Part shown: positions 9,201-22,511 of the stretch, in pieces
Position numbering within the stretch: position 1 is the first letter of the stretch
How the letters are laid out: each line of letters starts with the position of its first letter
Source of the DNA: Posidonia oceanica
Taxonomy: Eukaryota; Streptophyta; Magnoliopsida; Alismatales; Posidoniaceae
Length of the DNA stretch: 64,000 bases
Assembly: GCA_037176725.1 (NCBI GenBank)
Contig: JAZBRS010000074.1
Location: 66,468,001-66,532,000 of the forward strand
Direction of reading: 5' to 3'
Program-made: the position numbers and the translations under genes
The notes under the pieces: model-generated
What the model saw: the letters and a program-made list of their open reading frames with translations, nothing else
What the model was told of the DNA's origin: nothing
Databases searched by the model: none

Positions 9201-12200
9201 ATCCTTTCCGGTCGATAAGTCCGTAACTTATCATCCAACCTCTGCGGTCGATGGGTCCGAATCCTATCCTTTCTGGTCGATAAGACCGTAACTTATCATC
9301 CAACCTCTACGGTCGATGGGTCCGAAACCTATCCTTTCCGGTCGCTAAGTCCGTAACTTATCATCCTACCTTTGCGGTCGTTGGGTCCGAAACCTATCCT
9401 TTCCGGTCGTTAAGTCCGTAACTTATCATCCAACCTTTGCGGTCGATGGGTCCGAAACCTATCGTTTCAGGTCGATAAGTCCGAAACTTAACATCCAACC
9501 ATTGTGGTCGATAGGTCCGAAACCAATCCTTTCCGGTCGATAAGTCCGAAACTTATCATCCAACCTTTGCGGTCGATGGGTCCGAAACCAATCATTTCCG
9601 TTCGATAAGTCCGAAACTTATCATACAACCTTTGCGGTCGATAGGTCCGAAACCTATCCTTTCTGGTCGATAAGTCCGTAACTTATCATCCAACCTTTGC
9701 GGTCGATGGGTCCGAAACCTATCCTTTTCGATCGATAAGTCCGTAATTTATCATCCAACCATTGCGGTTGATGGGTCCGAAACCTATTCTTTCCGGTCGA
9801 TAAGTCCGAAACTTATCATCCAACCACTGCGGTCAATGAGTTCGAAACCTATCCTTTCCGGTCGATAAGGCCGTAACTTATCGTCCAACCTTTGCGGTCG
9901 ATGGGTCCGAAACCTACCCTTTCCGGTCGATAAGTCCGAAACTTATCATCCAACCTTTGCGGTCGATGGGTTCAAAACCTATCCTTTCCGGTCGATAAGT
10001 CCGTAACTTATCATCCAACCGGTGCGGTCGATGGGTCCGAAACCTATCCGTTCCAGTCGATAAGTCCGAAACTTATCATCCAACCTTTGTGGTTGATAGG
10101 TCCGAAACCTATCCTTTCCGGTCAATAAGTCCGAAACTTATCATCCAGCCTTTGCGGTCGTTGGGTCCGAAACCTAACCTTTCCGGTCGATAAGTCCGAA
10201 ACTTATCATCCAACCTTTGCGGTCGATAGGTCCGAAACCTATCCTCTCCGGTCGATTAATCCGTAAATTATCATCCAACCTTTGCGGTCGATGGGTATGA
10301 AACCTATCCGTTCCGGTCGATATGTCTGTAACTTAACATCCAACCTCTGCGGTCGATGGGTCCGAAGTCAATCCTTTCGGGTCGATAAGTCCGTAACTTA
10401 TCAACCAACCTCTACGGTCGATGGGTCCGAAACCTATCCTTTCCGGTCGATAAGTCCGTAACTTATCGTCCAACCTTTGCGGTCGTTGGGTCCGAAACCT
10501 ATCCTTTCCGGTCGATAAGTCCGTAACTTATCATCGAACCTTTGCGGTCGTTGGGTCCGAAACCAATCCTTTCCGATCGATAAGTCTGAAACCTTTCATC
10601 CAACCTTTACGTACGATGGGTCTAAAACCTATCCTTTCCGGTCGATAAGTCAGTAACATAACATCCAACCTTTGCTGTCGATAGGTCCGAAACATATCCT
10701 TTCCGATCGATAAGTCCGTAACTTATCATCCAACCTTTGCGGTCGTTGGGTCCGAAACCTATCCTTTCCGGTCGTTAAGTCCGTAACTTATCATCCAACC
10801 TTTGCGGTCGATGGGTCCGAAACCTATCGTTTCAGGTCGATAAGTCCGAAACTTAACATCCAACCATTGTGGTCGATAGGTCCGAAACCAATCCTTTCCG
10901 GTCGATAAGTCCGAAACTTATCATCCAACCTTTGCGGTCGATGGGTCCGAAACCAATCATTTCCGTTCGATTAGTCCGAAACTTATCATACAACCTTTGC
11001 GGTCGATAGGTCCGAAACCTATCCTTTCCGGTCGATAAGTCCGTAACTTATCATCCAACCTTTGCTATCGATGGGTCCGAAACCTATCCTTTTCGATCGA
11101 TAAGTCCGTAATTTATCATCCAACCATTGCGGTCGATGGGTCCGAAACCTATTCTTTCCGGTCGATAAGTCCGTAACTTATCATCCAACCACTGCGGTCA
11201 ATGAGTTCGAAACCTATCCTTTCCGGTCGATAAGGCCGTAACTTATCGTCCAACCTTTGCGGTCGATGGGTCCGAAACCTACCCTTTCCGGTCGATAAGT
11301 CCGAAACTTATCATCCAACCTTTGCGGTCGATGGGTTCAAAACCTATCCTTTCCGGTCGATAAGTCCGTAACTTATCATCCAACCGTTGCTGTCGATGGG
11401 TCCGAAACCTATCCTTTCCAGTCGATAAGTCCGAAACTTATCATCCAACCTTTGTGGTCAATAGGTCCGAAACCTATCCTTTCCGGTCAATAAGTCCGAA
11501 ACTTATCATCCAGCCTTGGCGGTCGATGGGTCCGAAACCTAACCTTTCCGGTCGATAAGTCCGAAACTTATCAAACAACCTTTGCGGTTGATAGGTCCGA
11601 AACCTATCCTTTCCGTTCGATAAGTTCGTAACATATCATCCAACCTTTGCGGTCGATGGGTCCGAAACCTATCCTTTCCGGTCGAGAAGTCCGATACTTA
11701 TCATCCAACCTTTGCAGTCGATAGGTCCGAAACCTATCCATTCCGGTCGATTTGTCCGAAACTTGTCATCCAACCTTTGCGGTCGATGGATCCGAAACCA
11801 ATCCTTTCCGGTCGATAAGTCCGAAACTTATCATCCAACCTTTGCGGTCGATAGGTCCGAAACCTATCCTCTCCGGTCGATAAGTCCGTAACGTATCATC
11901 CATCCTTTGCGGTCGATGGGTCCGAAACCTATCCTTTCCGGTCGATAAGTCCGTAACTTGACATCCAACCTCTGCGGTCGATGGGTCCGAAGTTTATCCT
12001 TTCTGGTCGATAAGTCCGTAACTTATCAACCAACCTCTACGGTCGATGGGTCCGAAACCTATCCTTTCCGGTCGATAAGTCCGTAACTTGTCATCCAACC
12101 TTTGCGGTCGTTGGGTCCGAAACCTATCCTTTCCGGTCGATAAGTCCGTAACTTATCATCGAACCGTTGCCGTCGTTGGGTCCGAAACCTATCCTTTCCG

Positions 12201-12780
12201 ATCGATAAGTCTGAAACCTTTCATCCAACCTTTGCGTACGATGGGTCTAAAACCTATCGTTTCCGGTCGATAAGTCTGTAACATAACATCCATCCGTTGC
12301 TGTCGATAGGTTTGAAACATATCCTTTCCGATCGATAAGTCAGTAACTTACCATCCAACCATTGCGATCGATGAGTCCGAAACCTATCCTTTCCGGTCGT
12401 TAAGTCCGTAACTTATCATCCAACCTTTGCGGTCGATGGGTTCGAAACCTATCCTTTCAAGTCGATAAGTCCGTAACTTATCATCCAACCTTTGCGGTCG
12501 ATGGGTCCGAAACCTATCCTTTCCGGTCGAAAAGTCTGAAACCTTTCATCCAACCTTTGCCGACGATGGGTCTAAAACCTATCCTTTCCGGTCGATAAGT
12601 CCGTAACTTAACATCCAACCTTTGCTGTCGATAGGTCCGAAACATATCCTTTCCGATCGATAAGTCAGTAACTTACCATCCAACCTTTGCGATCGATGGG
12701 TCCGAAACCTATCCTTTCCGGTCGATAAGTCCGAAACTTATCATCCAACCTTTGCGGTCGATGGGTCCAAAACCTATCCT
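8686..12780 (+). repeat. 4,095-bp higher-order repeat, copy A
   Basis: The private variant TTTCGGTTCA occurs at 8686, 12781 and 16876, each 4,095 bp apart, exactly 63 monomers with no net indel. A rare TTG-TCATCC unit at about 12088 recurs at 16183, also 4,095 bp away. Homology continues slightly left to about 8.63 kb and stops there. Blocks compared between copies differ only at scattered single bases. Confidence 0.88.
9461..10835 (+). repeat. 1,365-bp duplication inside the 4,095-bp unit
   Basis: The rare unit ATCGTTTCAG followed by ACTTAACATCC and ATTGTGGTCGATAGG occurs at 9461 and 10826, 21 monomers apart. The following units also correspond. The third interval of 21 monomers does not match, so the 63-mer is not simply 3 x 21. 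Another internal displacement of 25 monomers links 10586 with 12211 (CTGAAACCTT). Confidence 0.7.
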
Positions 12781-15700
12781 TTTCGGTTCATAAGTCCGAA
12801 ACTTATCATCCAACCTTTGTGGTCGATAGGTCCGAAACCTATCCTTTCCGGTCGATAAGTCCGAAACTTATCATCCATCCATTGCGGTCGATGGGTCCGA
12901 AACCTATCCTTTCCGGTCGATAAGTCCGAAACTTATCATACAACCTTTGCGGCCGATAGGTCCGAAACCAATCCATTCCGTTCGATAAGTCCGTAACTTA
13001 TCATCCAACCTTCGCGGTCGATGGGTCCGAAACCTATCCTTTCCGGTCGATAAGTCCGAAACTTATCATCCAACCTTTGCGGTCGATAGGTCCGAAACCT
13101 ATCCATTCCGGTCGATTAGTCCGAAACTTATCATCCAACCTTTGCGGTCGATGGGTCCGAAACCTATCCTTTCCGGTTGATAAGTCCAACACTTATCATC
13201 CAACCTTTGCGGTCGATAGGTCCGAAACCTATCCACTCCGGTCGATAGGTCCGTAACTTATCAACCAACCTATGCGGTCGATGGGACCGAAACCTATCCT
13301 TTCCGGTCGATAAGTCCGTAACTTATCATCCAACCTCTGCGGTCGATGGGTCCGAATCCTATCCTTTCTGGTCGATAAGACCGTAACTTATCATCCAACC
13401 TCTACGGTCGATGGGTCCGAAACCTATCCTTTCCGGTCGCTAAGTCCGTAACTTATCATCCAACCTTTGCGGTCGTTGGGTCCGAAACCTATCCTTTCCG
13501 GTCGTTAAGTCCGTAACTTATCATCCAACCTTTGCGGTCGATGGGTCCGAAACCTATCGTTTCAGGTCGATAAGTCCGAAACTTAACATCCAACCATTGT
13601 GGTCGATAGGTCCGAAACCAATCCTTTCTGGTCGATAAGTCCGAAACTTATCATCCAACCTTTGCGGTCGATGGGTCCGAAACCAATCATTTCCGTTCGA
13701 TAAGTCCGAAACTTATCATACAACCTTTGCGGTCGATAGGTCCGAAACCGATCCTTTCTGGTCGATAAGTCCGTAACTTATCATCCAACCTTTGCGGTCG
13801 ATGGGTCCGAAACCTATCCTTTTCGATCGATAAGTCTGTAATTTATCATCCAACCATTGCGGTCGATGGGTCCGAAACCTATTCTTTCCGGTCGATAAGT
13901 CCGTAACTTATCATCCAACCACTACGGTCAATGAGTTCGAAACCTATCCTTTCTGGTCGATAAGGCCGTAACTTATCGTCCAACCTTTGCGGTCGATGGG
14001 TCCGAAACCTACCCTTTCCGGTCGATAAGTCCGAAACTTATCATCCAACCTTTGCGGTCGATGGGTTCAAAACCTATCCTTTCCGGTCGATAAGTCCGTA
14101 ACCTATCATCCAACCGGTGCTGTCGATGGGTCCGAAACCTTTCCGTTCCAGTCGATAAGTCCGAAACTTATCATCCAACCTTTGTGGTTGATAGGTCCGA
14201 AACCTATCCTTTCCGGTCAATAAGTCCGAAACTTATCATCCAGCCTTTGCGGTCGATGGGTCCGAAACCTAACCTTTCCGGTCGATAAGTCCGAAACTTA
14301 TCATCCAACCTTTGCGGTCGATAGGTCCGAAACCTATCCTCTCCGGTCGATTAGTCCGTAAATTATCATCCAACCTTTGCGGTCGATGGGTACGAAACCT
14401 ATCCTTTCCGGTCGATAAGTCCGTAACTTAACATCCAACCACTGCGGTCGATGGGTCCGAAGTCAATCCTTTCTGGTCGATAAGTCCGTAACTTATCAAC
14501 CAACCTCTACGGTCGATGGGTCCGAAACCTATCCTTTCCGGTCGATAAGTCCGTAACTTATCGTCCAACCTTTGCGGTCGTTGGGTCCGAAACCTATCCT
14601 TTCCGGTCGATAAGTCCGTAACTTATCATCGAACCTTTGCGGTCGTTGGGTCCGAAACCAATCCTTTCCGATCGATAAGTCTGAAACCTTTCATCCAACC
14701 TTTACGTACGATGGGTCTAAAACCTATCCTTTCCGGTCGATAAGTCAGTAACATAACATCCAACCTTTGCTGTCGATAGGTCCGAAACATATCCTTTCCG
14801 ATCGATAAGTCCGTAACTTATCATCCAACCTTTGCGGTCGTTGGGTCCGAAACCTATCCTTTCCGGTCGTTAAGTCCGTAACTTATCATCCAACCTTTGC
14901 GGTCGATGGGTCCGAAACCTATCGTTTCAGGTCAATAAGTCCGAAACTTAACATCCAACCATTGTGGTCGATAGGTCCGAAACCAATCCTTTCCGGTCGA
15001 TAAGTCCGAAACTTATCATCCAACCTTTGCGGTCGATGGGTCCGAAACCAATCGTTTCCGTTCGATTAGTCCGAAACTTATCATACAACCTTTGCGGTCG
15101 ATAGGTCCGAAACCTATCCTTTCCGGTCGATAAGTCCGTAACTTATCATCCAACCTTTGCTATCGATGGGTCCGAAACCTATCCTTTTCGATCGATAAGT
15201 CCGTAATTTATCATCCAACCATTGCGGTCGATGGGTCCGAAACCTATTCTTTCCGGTCGATAAGTCCGTAACTTATCATCCAACCACTGCGGTCAATGAG
15301 TTCGAAACCTATCCTTTCCGGTCGATAAGGCCGTAACTTATCGTCCAACCTTTGCGGCCGATGGGTCCGAAACCTACCCTTTCCGGTCGATAAGTCCGAA
15401 ACTTATCATCCAACCTTTGCGGTCGATGGGTTCAAAACCTATCCTTTCCGGTCGATAAGTCCGTAACTTATCATCCAACTATTGCTGTCGATGGGTCCGA
15501 AACCTATCCTTTCCAGTCGATAAGTCCGAAACTTATCATCCAACCTTTGTGGTCAATAGGTCCGAAACCTATCCTTTCCGGTCAATAAGTCCGAAACTTA
15601 TCATCCAACCTTGGCGGTCGATGGGTCCAAAACCTAACCTTTCCGGTCGATAAGTCCGAAACTTATCAAACAACCTTTGCGGTTGATAGGTCCGAAACCT

Positions 15701-16875
15701 ATCCTTTCCGTTCGATAAGTTCGTAACATATCATCCAACCTTTGCGGTCGATGGGTCCGAAACCTATCCTTTCCGGTCGAGAAGTCCGATACTTATCATC
15801 CAACCTTTGCAGTCGATAGGTCCGAAACCTATCCATTCCGGTCGATTTGTCCGAAACTTGTCATCCAACATTTGCGGTCGATGGATCCGAAACCAATCCT
15901 TTCCGGTCGATAAGTCCGAAACTTATCATCCAACCTTTGCGGTCGATAGGTCCGAAACCTATCCTCTCCGGTCGATAAGTCCGTAACGTATCATCCATCC
16001 TTTGCGGTCGATTGGTCCGAAACCTATCCTTTCCGGTCGATAAGTCCGTAACTTGACATCCAACCTCTGCGGTCGATGGGTCCGAAGTTTATCCTTTCTG
16101 GTCGATAAGTCCGTAACTTATCAACCAACCTCTACGGTCGATGGGTCCGAAACCTATCCTTTCCGGTCGATAAGTCCGTAACTTGTCATCCAACCTTTGC
16201 GGTCGTTGGGTCCGAAACCTATCCTTTCCGGTCGATAAGTCCGTAACTTATCATCGAACCGTTGCCGTCGTTGGGTCCGAAACCTATCCTTTCCGATCGA
16301 TAAGTCTGAAACCTTTCATCCAACCTTTGCGTACGATGGGTCTAAAACCTATCGTTTCCGGTCGATAAGTCTGTAACATAACATCCAACCTTTGCTGTCG
16401 ATAGGTTTGAAACATATCCTTTCCGATCGATAAGTCAGTAACTTACCATCCAACCATTGCGATCGATGAGTCCGAAACCTATCCTTTCCGGTCGTTAAGT
16501 CCGTAACTTATCATCCAACCTTTGCGGTCGATGGGTTCGAAACCTATCCTTTCAAGTCGATAAGTCCGTAACTTATCATCCAACCTTTGCGGTCGATGGG
16601 TCCGAATCCTATCCTTTCCGGTCGAAAAGTCTGAAACCTTTCATCCAACCTTTGCCGACGATGGGTCTAAAACCTATCCTTTCCGGTCGATAAGTCCGTA
16701 ACTTGACATCCAACCTTTGCTGTCGATAGGTCCGAAACATATCCTTTCCGATCGATAAGTCAGTAACTTACCATCCAACCTTTGCGATCGATGGGTCCGA
16801 AACCTATCCTTTCCGGTCGATAAGTCCGAAACTTATCATCCAACCATTGCGGTCGATGGGTCCAAAACCTATCCT
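12781..16875 (+). repeat. 4,095-bp higher-order repeat, copy B
   Basis: Second full 63-monomer copy, starting at the TTTCGGTTCA anchor. It has no net length change against copy A. Differences from A are scattered point changes. Confidence 0.88.
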
Positions 16876-17720
16876 TTTCGGTTCATAAGTCCGAAACTTA
16901 TCATCCAACCTATGTGGTCGATAGGTCCGAAACCTATCCTTTCCGGTCGATAAGTCCGAAACTTATCATCCATCCATTGCGGTCGATGGGTCCGAAACCT
17001 ATCCTTTCCGGTCGATAAGTACGAAACTTATCATACAACCTTTGCGGCCGATAGGTCCGAAACCTATCCATTCCGTTCGATAAGTCCGTAACTTATCATC
17101 CAACCTTCGCGGTCGATGGGTCCGAAACCTATCCTTTCCGGTCGATAAGTCCGAAACTTATCATCCAACCTTTGCGGTCGATAGGTCCGAAACCTATCCA
17201 TTCCGGTCGATTAGTCCGAAACTTATCATCCAACCTTTGCGGTCGATGGGTCCGAAACCTATCCTTTCCGGTCGATAAGTCAGTAACATAACATCCAACC
17301 TTTGCTGTCGATAGGTCCGAAACATATCCTTTCCGATCGATAAGTTCGTAACTTATCATCCAACCTTTGCGGTCGTTGGGTCCGAAACCTATCCTTTCCG
17401 GTCGTTAAGTCCGTAACTTATCATCCAACCTTTGCGGTCGATGGGTCCGAAACCTATCGTTTCAGGTCGATAAGTCCGAAACTTAACATCCAACCATTGT
17501 GGTCGATAGGTCCGAAACCAATCCTTTCCGGTCGATAAGTCCGAAACTTATCATCCAACCTTTGCGGTCGATGGGTCCGAAACCAATCATTTCCGTTCGA
17601 TTAGTCCGAAACTTATCATACAACCTTTGCGGTCGATAGGTCCGAAACCTATCCTTTCCGGTCGATAAGTCCGTAACTTATCATCCAACCTTTGCTATCG
17701 ATGGGTCCGAAACCTATCCT
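16876..17720 (+). repeat. 845-bp internally deleted HOR copy
   Basis: The TTTCGGTTCA anchors at 16876 and 17721 are only 13 monomers apart. The first part follows copy B from 12781. Near 17265 it jumps to the sequence found in copy B at about 14735 (CAGTAACATAACATCC at 17281 against 14746). Near 17725 it jumps from TTTTCGATCG context back to TTTTCGGTTCA. It therefore lacks most of a copy, lost in whole monomers, as expected from unequal exchange. Confidence 0.85.
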
Positions 17721-20700
17721 TTTCGGTTCATAAGTCCGAAACTTATCATCCAACCTTTGTGGTCGATAGGTCCGAAACCTATCCTTTCCGGTCGATAAGT
17801 CCGAAACTTATCATCCATCCATTGCGGTCGATGGGTCCGAAACCTATCCTTTCCGGTCGATAAGTCCGAAACTTATCATACAACCTTTGCGGCCGATAGG
17901 TCCGAAACCTATCCATTCCGTTCGATAAGTCCGTAACTTATCATCCAACCTTCGCGGTCGATGGGTCCGAAACCTATCCTTTCCGGTCGATAAGTCCGAA
18001 ACTTATCATCCAACCTTTGCGGTCGATAGGTCCGAAACCTATCCATTCCGGTCGATTAGTCCGAAACTTATCATCCAACCTTTGCGGTCGATGGGTCCGA
18101 AACCTATCCTTTCCGGTCGATAAGTCCAACACTTATCATCCAACCTTTGCGGTCGATAGGTCCGAAACCTATCCACTCCGGTCGATAGGTCCGTAACTTA
18201 TCAACCAACCTATGCGGTCGATGGGACCGAAACCTATCCTTTCCGGTCGATAAGTCCGTAACTTATCATCCAACCTCTGCGGTCGATGGGTCCGAATCCT
18301 ATCCTTTCTGGTCGATAAGACCGTAACTTATCATCCAACCTCTACGGTCGATGGGTCCGAAACCTATCCTTTCCGGTCGCTAAGTCCGTAACTTATCAAC
18401 CAACCTTTGCGGTCGTTGGGTCCGAAACCTATCCTTTCCGGTCGTTAAGTCCGTAACTTATCATCCAACCTTTGCGGTCGATGGGTCCGAAACCTATCGT
18501 TTCAGGTCGATAAGTCCGAAACTTAACATCCAACCATTGTGGCCGATAGGTCCGAAACCAATCCTTTCTGGTCGATAAGTCCGAAACTTATCATCCAACC
18601 TTTGCGGTCGATGGGTCCGAAACCAATCATTTCCATTCGATAAGTCCGAAACTTATCAAACAACCTTTGCGGTCGATAGGTCCGAAACCTATCCTTTCTG
18701 GTCGATAAGTCCGTAACTTATCATCCAACCTTTGCGGTCGATGGGTCCGAAACCTATCCTTTTCGATCGATAAGTCCGTAATTTATCATCCAACCATTGC
18801 GGTCGATGGGTCCGAAACCTATTCTTTCCGGTCGATAAGTCCGTAACTTATCATCCAACCACTGCGGTCAATGAGTTCGAAACCTATCCTTTCTGGTCGA
18901 TAAGGCCGTAACTTATCGTCCAACCTTTGCGGTCGATGGGTCCGAAACCTACCCTTTCCGGTCGATAAGTCCGAAACTTATCATCCAACCTTTGCGGTCG
19001 ATGGGTTCAAAACCTATCCTTTCCGGTCGATAAGTCCGTAACTTATCATCCAACCGGTGCTGTCGATGGGTCCGAAACCTATCCGTTCCAGTCGATAAGT
19101 CCGAAACTTATCATCCAACCTTTGTGGTTGATAGGTCCGAAACCTATCCTTTCCGGTCAGTAAGTCCGAAACTTATCATCCAGCCTTTGCGGTCGATGGG
19201 TCCGAAACCTAACCTTTCCGGTCGATAAGTCCGAAACTTATCATCCAACCTTTGCGGTCGATAGGTCCGAAACCTATCCTCTCCGGTCGATTAGTCCGTA
19301 AATTATCATCCAACCTTTGCGGTCGATGGGTACGAAACCTATCCTTTCCGGTGGATAAGTCCGTAACTTAACATCCAACCACTGCGGTCGATGGGTCCGA
19401 AGTCAATCCTTTCTGGTCGATAAGTCCGTAACTTATCAACCAACCTCTACGGTCGATGGGTCCGAAACCTATCCTTTCCGGTCGATAAGTCCGTAACATA
19501 TCGTCCAACCTTTGCGGTCGTTGGGTCCGAAACCTATCCTTTCCGGTCGATAAGTCCGTAACTTATCATCGAACCTTTGCGGTCGTTGGGTCCGAAACCA
19601 ATCCTTTCCGATCGATAAGTCTGAAACCTTTCATCCAACCTTTACGTATGATGGGTCTAAAACCTATCCTTTCCGGTCGATAAGTCAGTAACATAACATC
19701 CAACCTTTGCTGTCGATAGGTCCGAAACATATCCTTTCCGATCGAAAAGTCCGTAACTTATCATCCAACCTTTGCGGTCGTCGAGTCCGAAACCTATCCT
19801 TTCCGGTCGTTAAGTCCGTAACTTATCATCCAACCTTTGCGGTCGATGGGTCCGAAACCTATCGTTTCAGGTCGATAAGTCCGAAACTTAACATCCAACC
19901 ATTGTGGTCGATAGGTCCGAAACCAATCCTTTCCGGTCGATAAGTCCGAAACTTATCATCCAACCTTTGCGGTCGATGGGTCCGAAACCAATCGTTTCCG
20001 TTCGATTATTCCGAAACTTATCATACAACCTTTGCGGTCGATAGGTCCGAAACCTATCCTTTCCGGTCGATAAGTCCGTAACTTATCATCCAACCTTTGC
20101 TATCGATGGGTCCGAAACTTATCCTTTTCGATCGATAAGTCCGTAATTTATCATCCAACCATTGCGGTCGATGGGTCCGAAACCTATTCTTTCCGGTCGA
20201 TAAGTCCGTAACTTATCATCCAACCACTGCGGTCAATGAGTTCGAAACCTATCCTTTCCGGTCGATAAGGCCGTAACTTATCGTCCAACCTTTGCGGCCG
20301 ATGGGTCCGAAACCTACCCTTTCCGGTCGATAAGTCCGAAACTTATCATCCAACCTTTGCGGTCGATGGGTTCGAAACCTATCCTTTCCGGTCGATAAGT
20401 CCGTAACTTATCATCCAACTGTTGCTGTCGATGGGTCCGAAACCTATCCTTTCCAGTCGATAAGTCCGAAACTTATCATCCAACCTTTGTGGTCAATAGG
20501 TCCGAAACCTATCCTTTCCGGTCAATAAGTCCGAAACTTATCATCCAGCCTAGGCGGTCGATGGGTCCGAAACCTAACCTTTCCGGTCGATAAGTCCGAA
20601 ACTTATCAAACAACCTTTGCGGTTGATAGGTCCGAAACCTATCCTTTCCGTTCGATAAGTTCGTAACATATCATCCAACCTTTGCGGTCGATGGGTCCGA

Positions 20701-21754
20701 AACCTATCCTTTCCGGTCGAGAAGTCCGATACTTATCATCCAACCTTTGCAGTCGATAGGTCCGAAACCTATCCATTCCGGTCGATTTGTCCGAAACTTG
20801 TCATCCAACATTTGCGGTCGATGGATCCGAAACCAATCCTTTCCGGTCGATAAGTCCGAAACTTATCATCCAACCTTTGCGGTCGATAGGTCCGAAACCT
20901 ATCCTCTCCGGTCGATAAGTCCGTAACGTATCATCCATCCTTTGCGGTCGATTGGTCCGAAACCTATCCTTTCCGGTCGATAAGTCCGTAACTTGACATC
21001 CAACCTCTGCGGTCGATGGGTCCGAAGTTTATCCTTTCTGGTCGATAAGTCCGTAACTTATCAACCAACCTCTACGGTCGATGGGTCCGAAACCTATCCT
21101 TTCCGGTCGATAAGTCCGTAACTTGTCATCCAACCTTTGCGGTCGTTGGGTCCGAAACCTATCCTTTCCGGTCGATAAGTCCGTAACTTATCATCGAACC
21201 GTTGCCGTCGTTGGGTCCGAAACCTATCCTTTCCGATCGATAAGTCTGAAACCTTTCATCCAACCTTTGCGTACGATGGGTCTAAAACCTATCGTTTCCG
21301 GTCGATAAGTCTGTAACATAACATCCAACCTTTGCTGTCGATAGGTTTGAAACATATCCTTTCCGATCGATAAGTCAGTAACTTACCATCCAACCATTGC
21401 GATCGATGAGTCCGAAACCTATCCTTTCCGGTCGTTAAGTCCGTAACTTATCATCCAACCTTTGCGGTCGATGGGTTCGAAACCTATCCTTTCAAGTCGA
21501 TAAGTCCGTAACTTATCATCCAACCTTTGCGGTCGATGGGTCCGAAACCTATCCTTTCCGGTCGAAAAGTCTGAAACCTTTCATCCAACCTTTGCCGACG
21601 ATGGGTCTAAAACCTATCCTTTCCGGTCGATAAGTCCGTAACTTAACATCCAACCTTTGCTGTCGATAGGTCCGAAACATATCCTTTCCGATCGATAAGT
21701 CAGTAACTTACCATCCAACCTTTGCGATCGATGGGTCCGAAACCTATCCTTTCT
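17721..21754 (+). repeat. 4,095-bp higher-order repeat, copy C
   Basis: Third near-full copy. The 16183 anchor recurs at 21123, 4,940 bp away, which is 4,095 plus the 845-bp partial copy. Homology to copies A and B stops near 21755, where a CTGGTCGCTAAG unit replaces the expected one. Confidence 0.85.
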
Positions 21755-22075
21755 GGTCGCTAAGTCCGTAACTTATCATCTAACCTTTGCGGTCGATGGG
21801 TTCGAAACCTATGCTTTCTAGTCAATAAGTCCGTAACTTATCATCCAACCTTTGTGGTCGATAGGTCCGAAACCTATCCTTTCCGGTTGACAAGTCCGAA
21901 AACTTCATCCAACCAATGCGGTCGATGGGTCCGAAACCTAACCTTTCCGGTTGATAAGTCCGTAACTTATCATCCAACCTTTGCGGTCGATGAGTTCGAA
22001 ACCTATCCTTTCCGGTCGATAAGTCCGTAACTGATCATCCAACCTTTGCGGTCGTTGGGTCCGAAACCTATCCTT
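21755..22075 (+). repeat. transition from 4,095-bp HOR to the X/Y block
   Basis: These units match the end of module X: GTCGCTAAGTCC then CTATGCTTTCTAGTCAATAAG, and GACAAGTCCGAAAACTTCATCC with a 1-bp loss near 21900. The same run is seen near 27.45-27.77 kb and 30.18-30.50 kb. Confidence 0.7.
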
Positions 22076-22118
22076 TCCGGTCGATAAGTCCGAAACTTAT
22101 CGTCCAACCTTTGCGATC

Positions 22119-22137
22119 GATGGGTCCGAAACCCATC
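22119..22137 (+). other. dyad of half-unit B, GC-restored form
   Basis: GATGGGT pairs perfectly with ACCCATC here. The usual right arm is ACCTATC, so this change restores pairing to the GGG arm. The same form occurs at 37083-37101, 40079-40097 and 41249-41267. Other copies carry GATAGGT with ACCCATC (near 35924), which breaks pairing, so systematic compensation is not established. Confidence 0.7.
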
Positions 22138-22244
22138 CATTCCGGTCGATAAGTCCGAAACTTGTCATCCAACCTTTGTGGTCGAAAGGTCCAAAACCTA
22201 TCCTTTCCGGTCGATAAGTCCGAAACTTATCATCCAACCTATGA

Positions 22245-22280
22245 GGACGATGGGTCCGAAACATATCATCCAACCTATGC
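22245..22280 (+). repeat. 36-bp hybrid half-unit (B head, A tail), type 1
   Basis: It begins GGACGATGGGTCCGAAAC like B, then continues ATATCATCCAACC like A, and is followed by the unusual B unit GGTTTAAGGG. Homologues are at 30669, 37209, 47518 and 57830. The undeleted 65-bp form survives near 41391. Confidence 0.85.
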
Positions 22281-22475
22281 GGTTTAAGGGTCCAAAACCT
22301 ATCCTTTCCGGTCGATAAGTCCGAAACTTATCATCCAACCTTTGCGGTGGATGGGTTCAAAACCTATCCTATCCGGTCGATAAGTCCGTAACTTATCATC
22401 CAACTGTTGCGGTCGATGGGTCCGAAACCTATCCTTTCCAGTCGATAAGTCCGAAACTTATCATCCAACCTTTGC

Positions 22476-22511
22476 GGTCGATGTGTCCGAAACTTATCTT
22501 CCAACCGTTGC
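22476..22511 (+). repeat. 36-bp hybrid half-unit, type 2
   Basis: GGTCGATGTGTCC head with an ACTTATCTTCCAACC tail, lying 231 bp after the type 1 hybrid. The same spacing is kept at 30669/30900, 37209/37440, 47518/47749 and 57830/58061. Confidence 0.85.

Noticed and set aside
10565..12215. Exact 3 x 21 monomer structure of the 4,095-bp unit
   Set aside because: A 21-monomer displacement holds between 9461 and 10826 but fails at the next step (12191 reads ATCCTTTCCG). A 25-monomer displacement fits other variants better.
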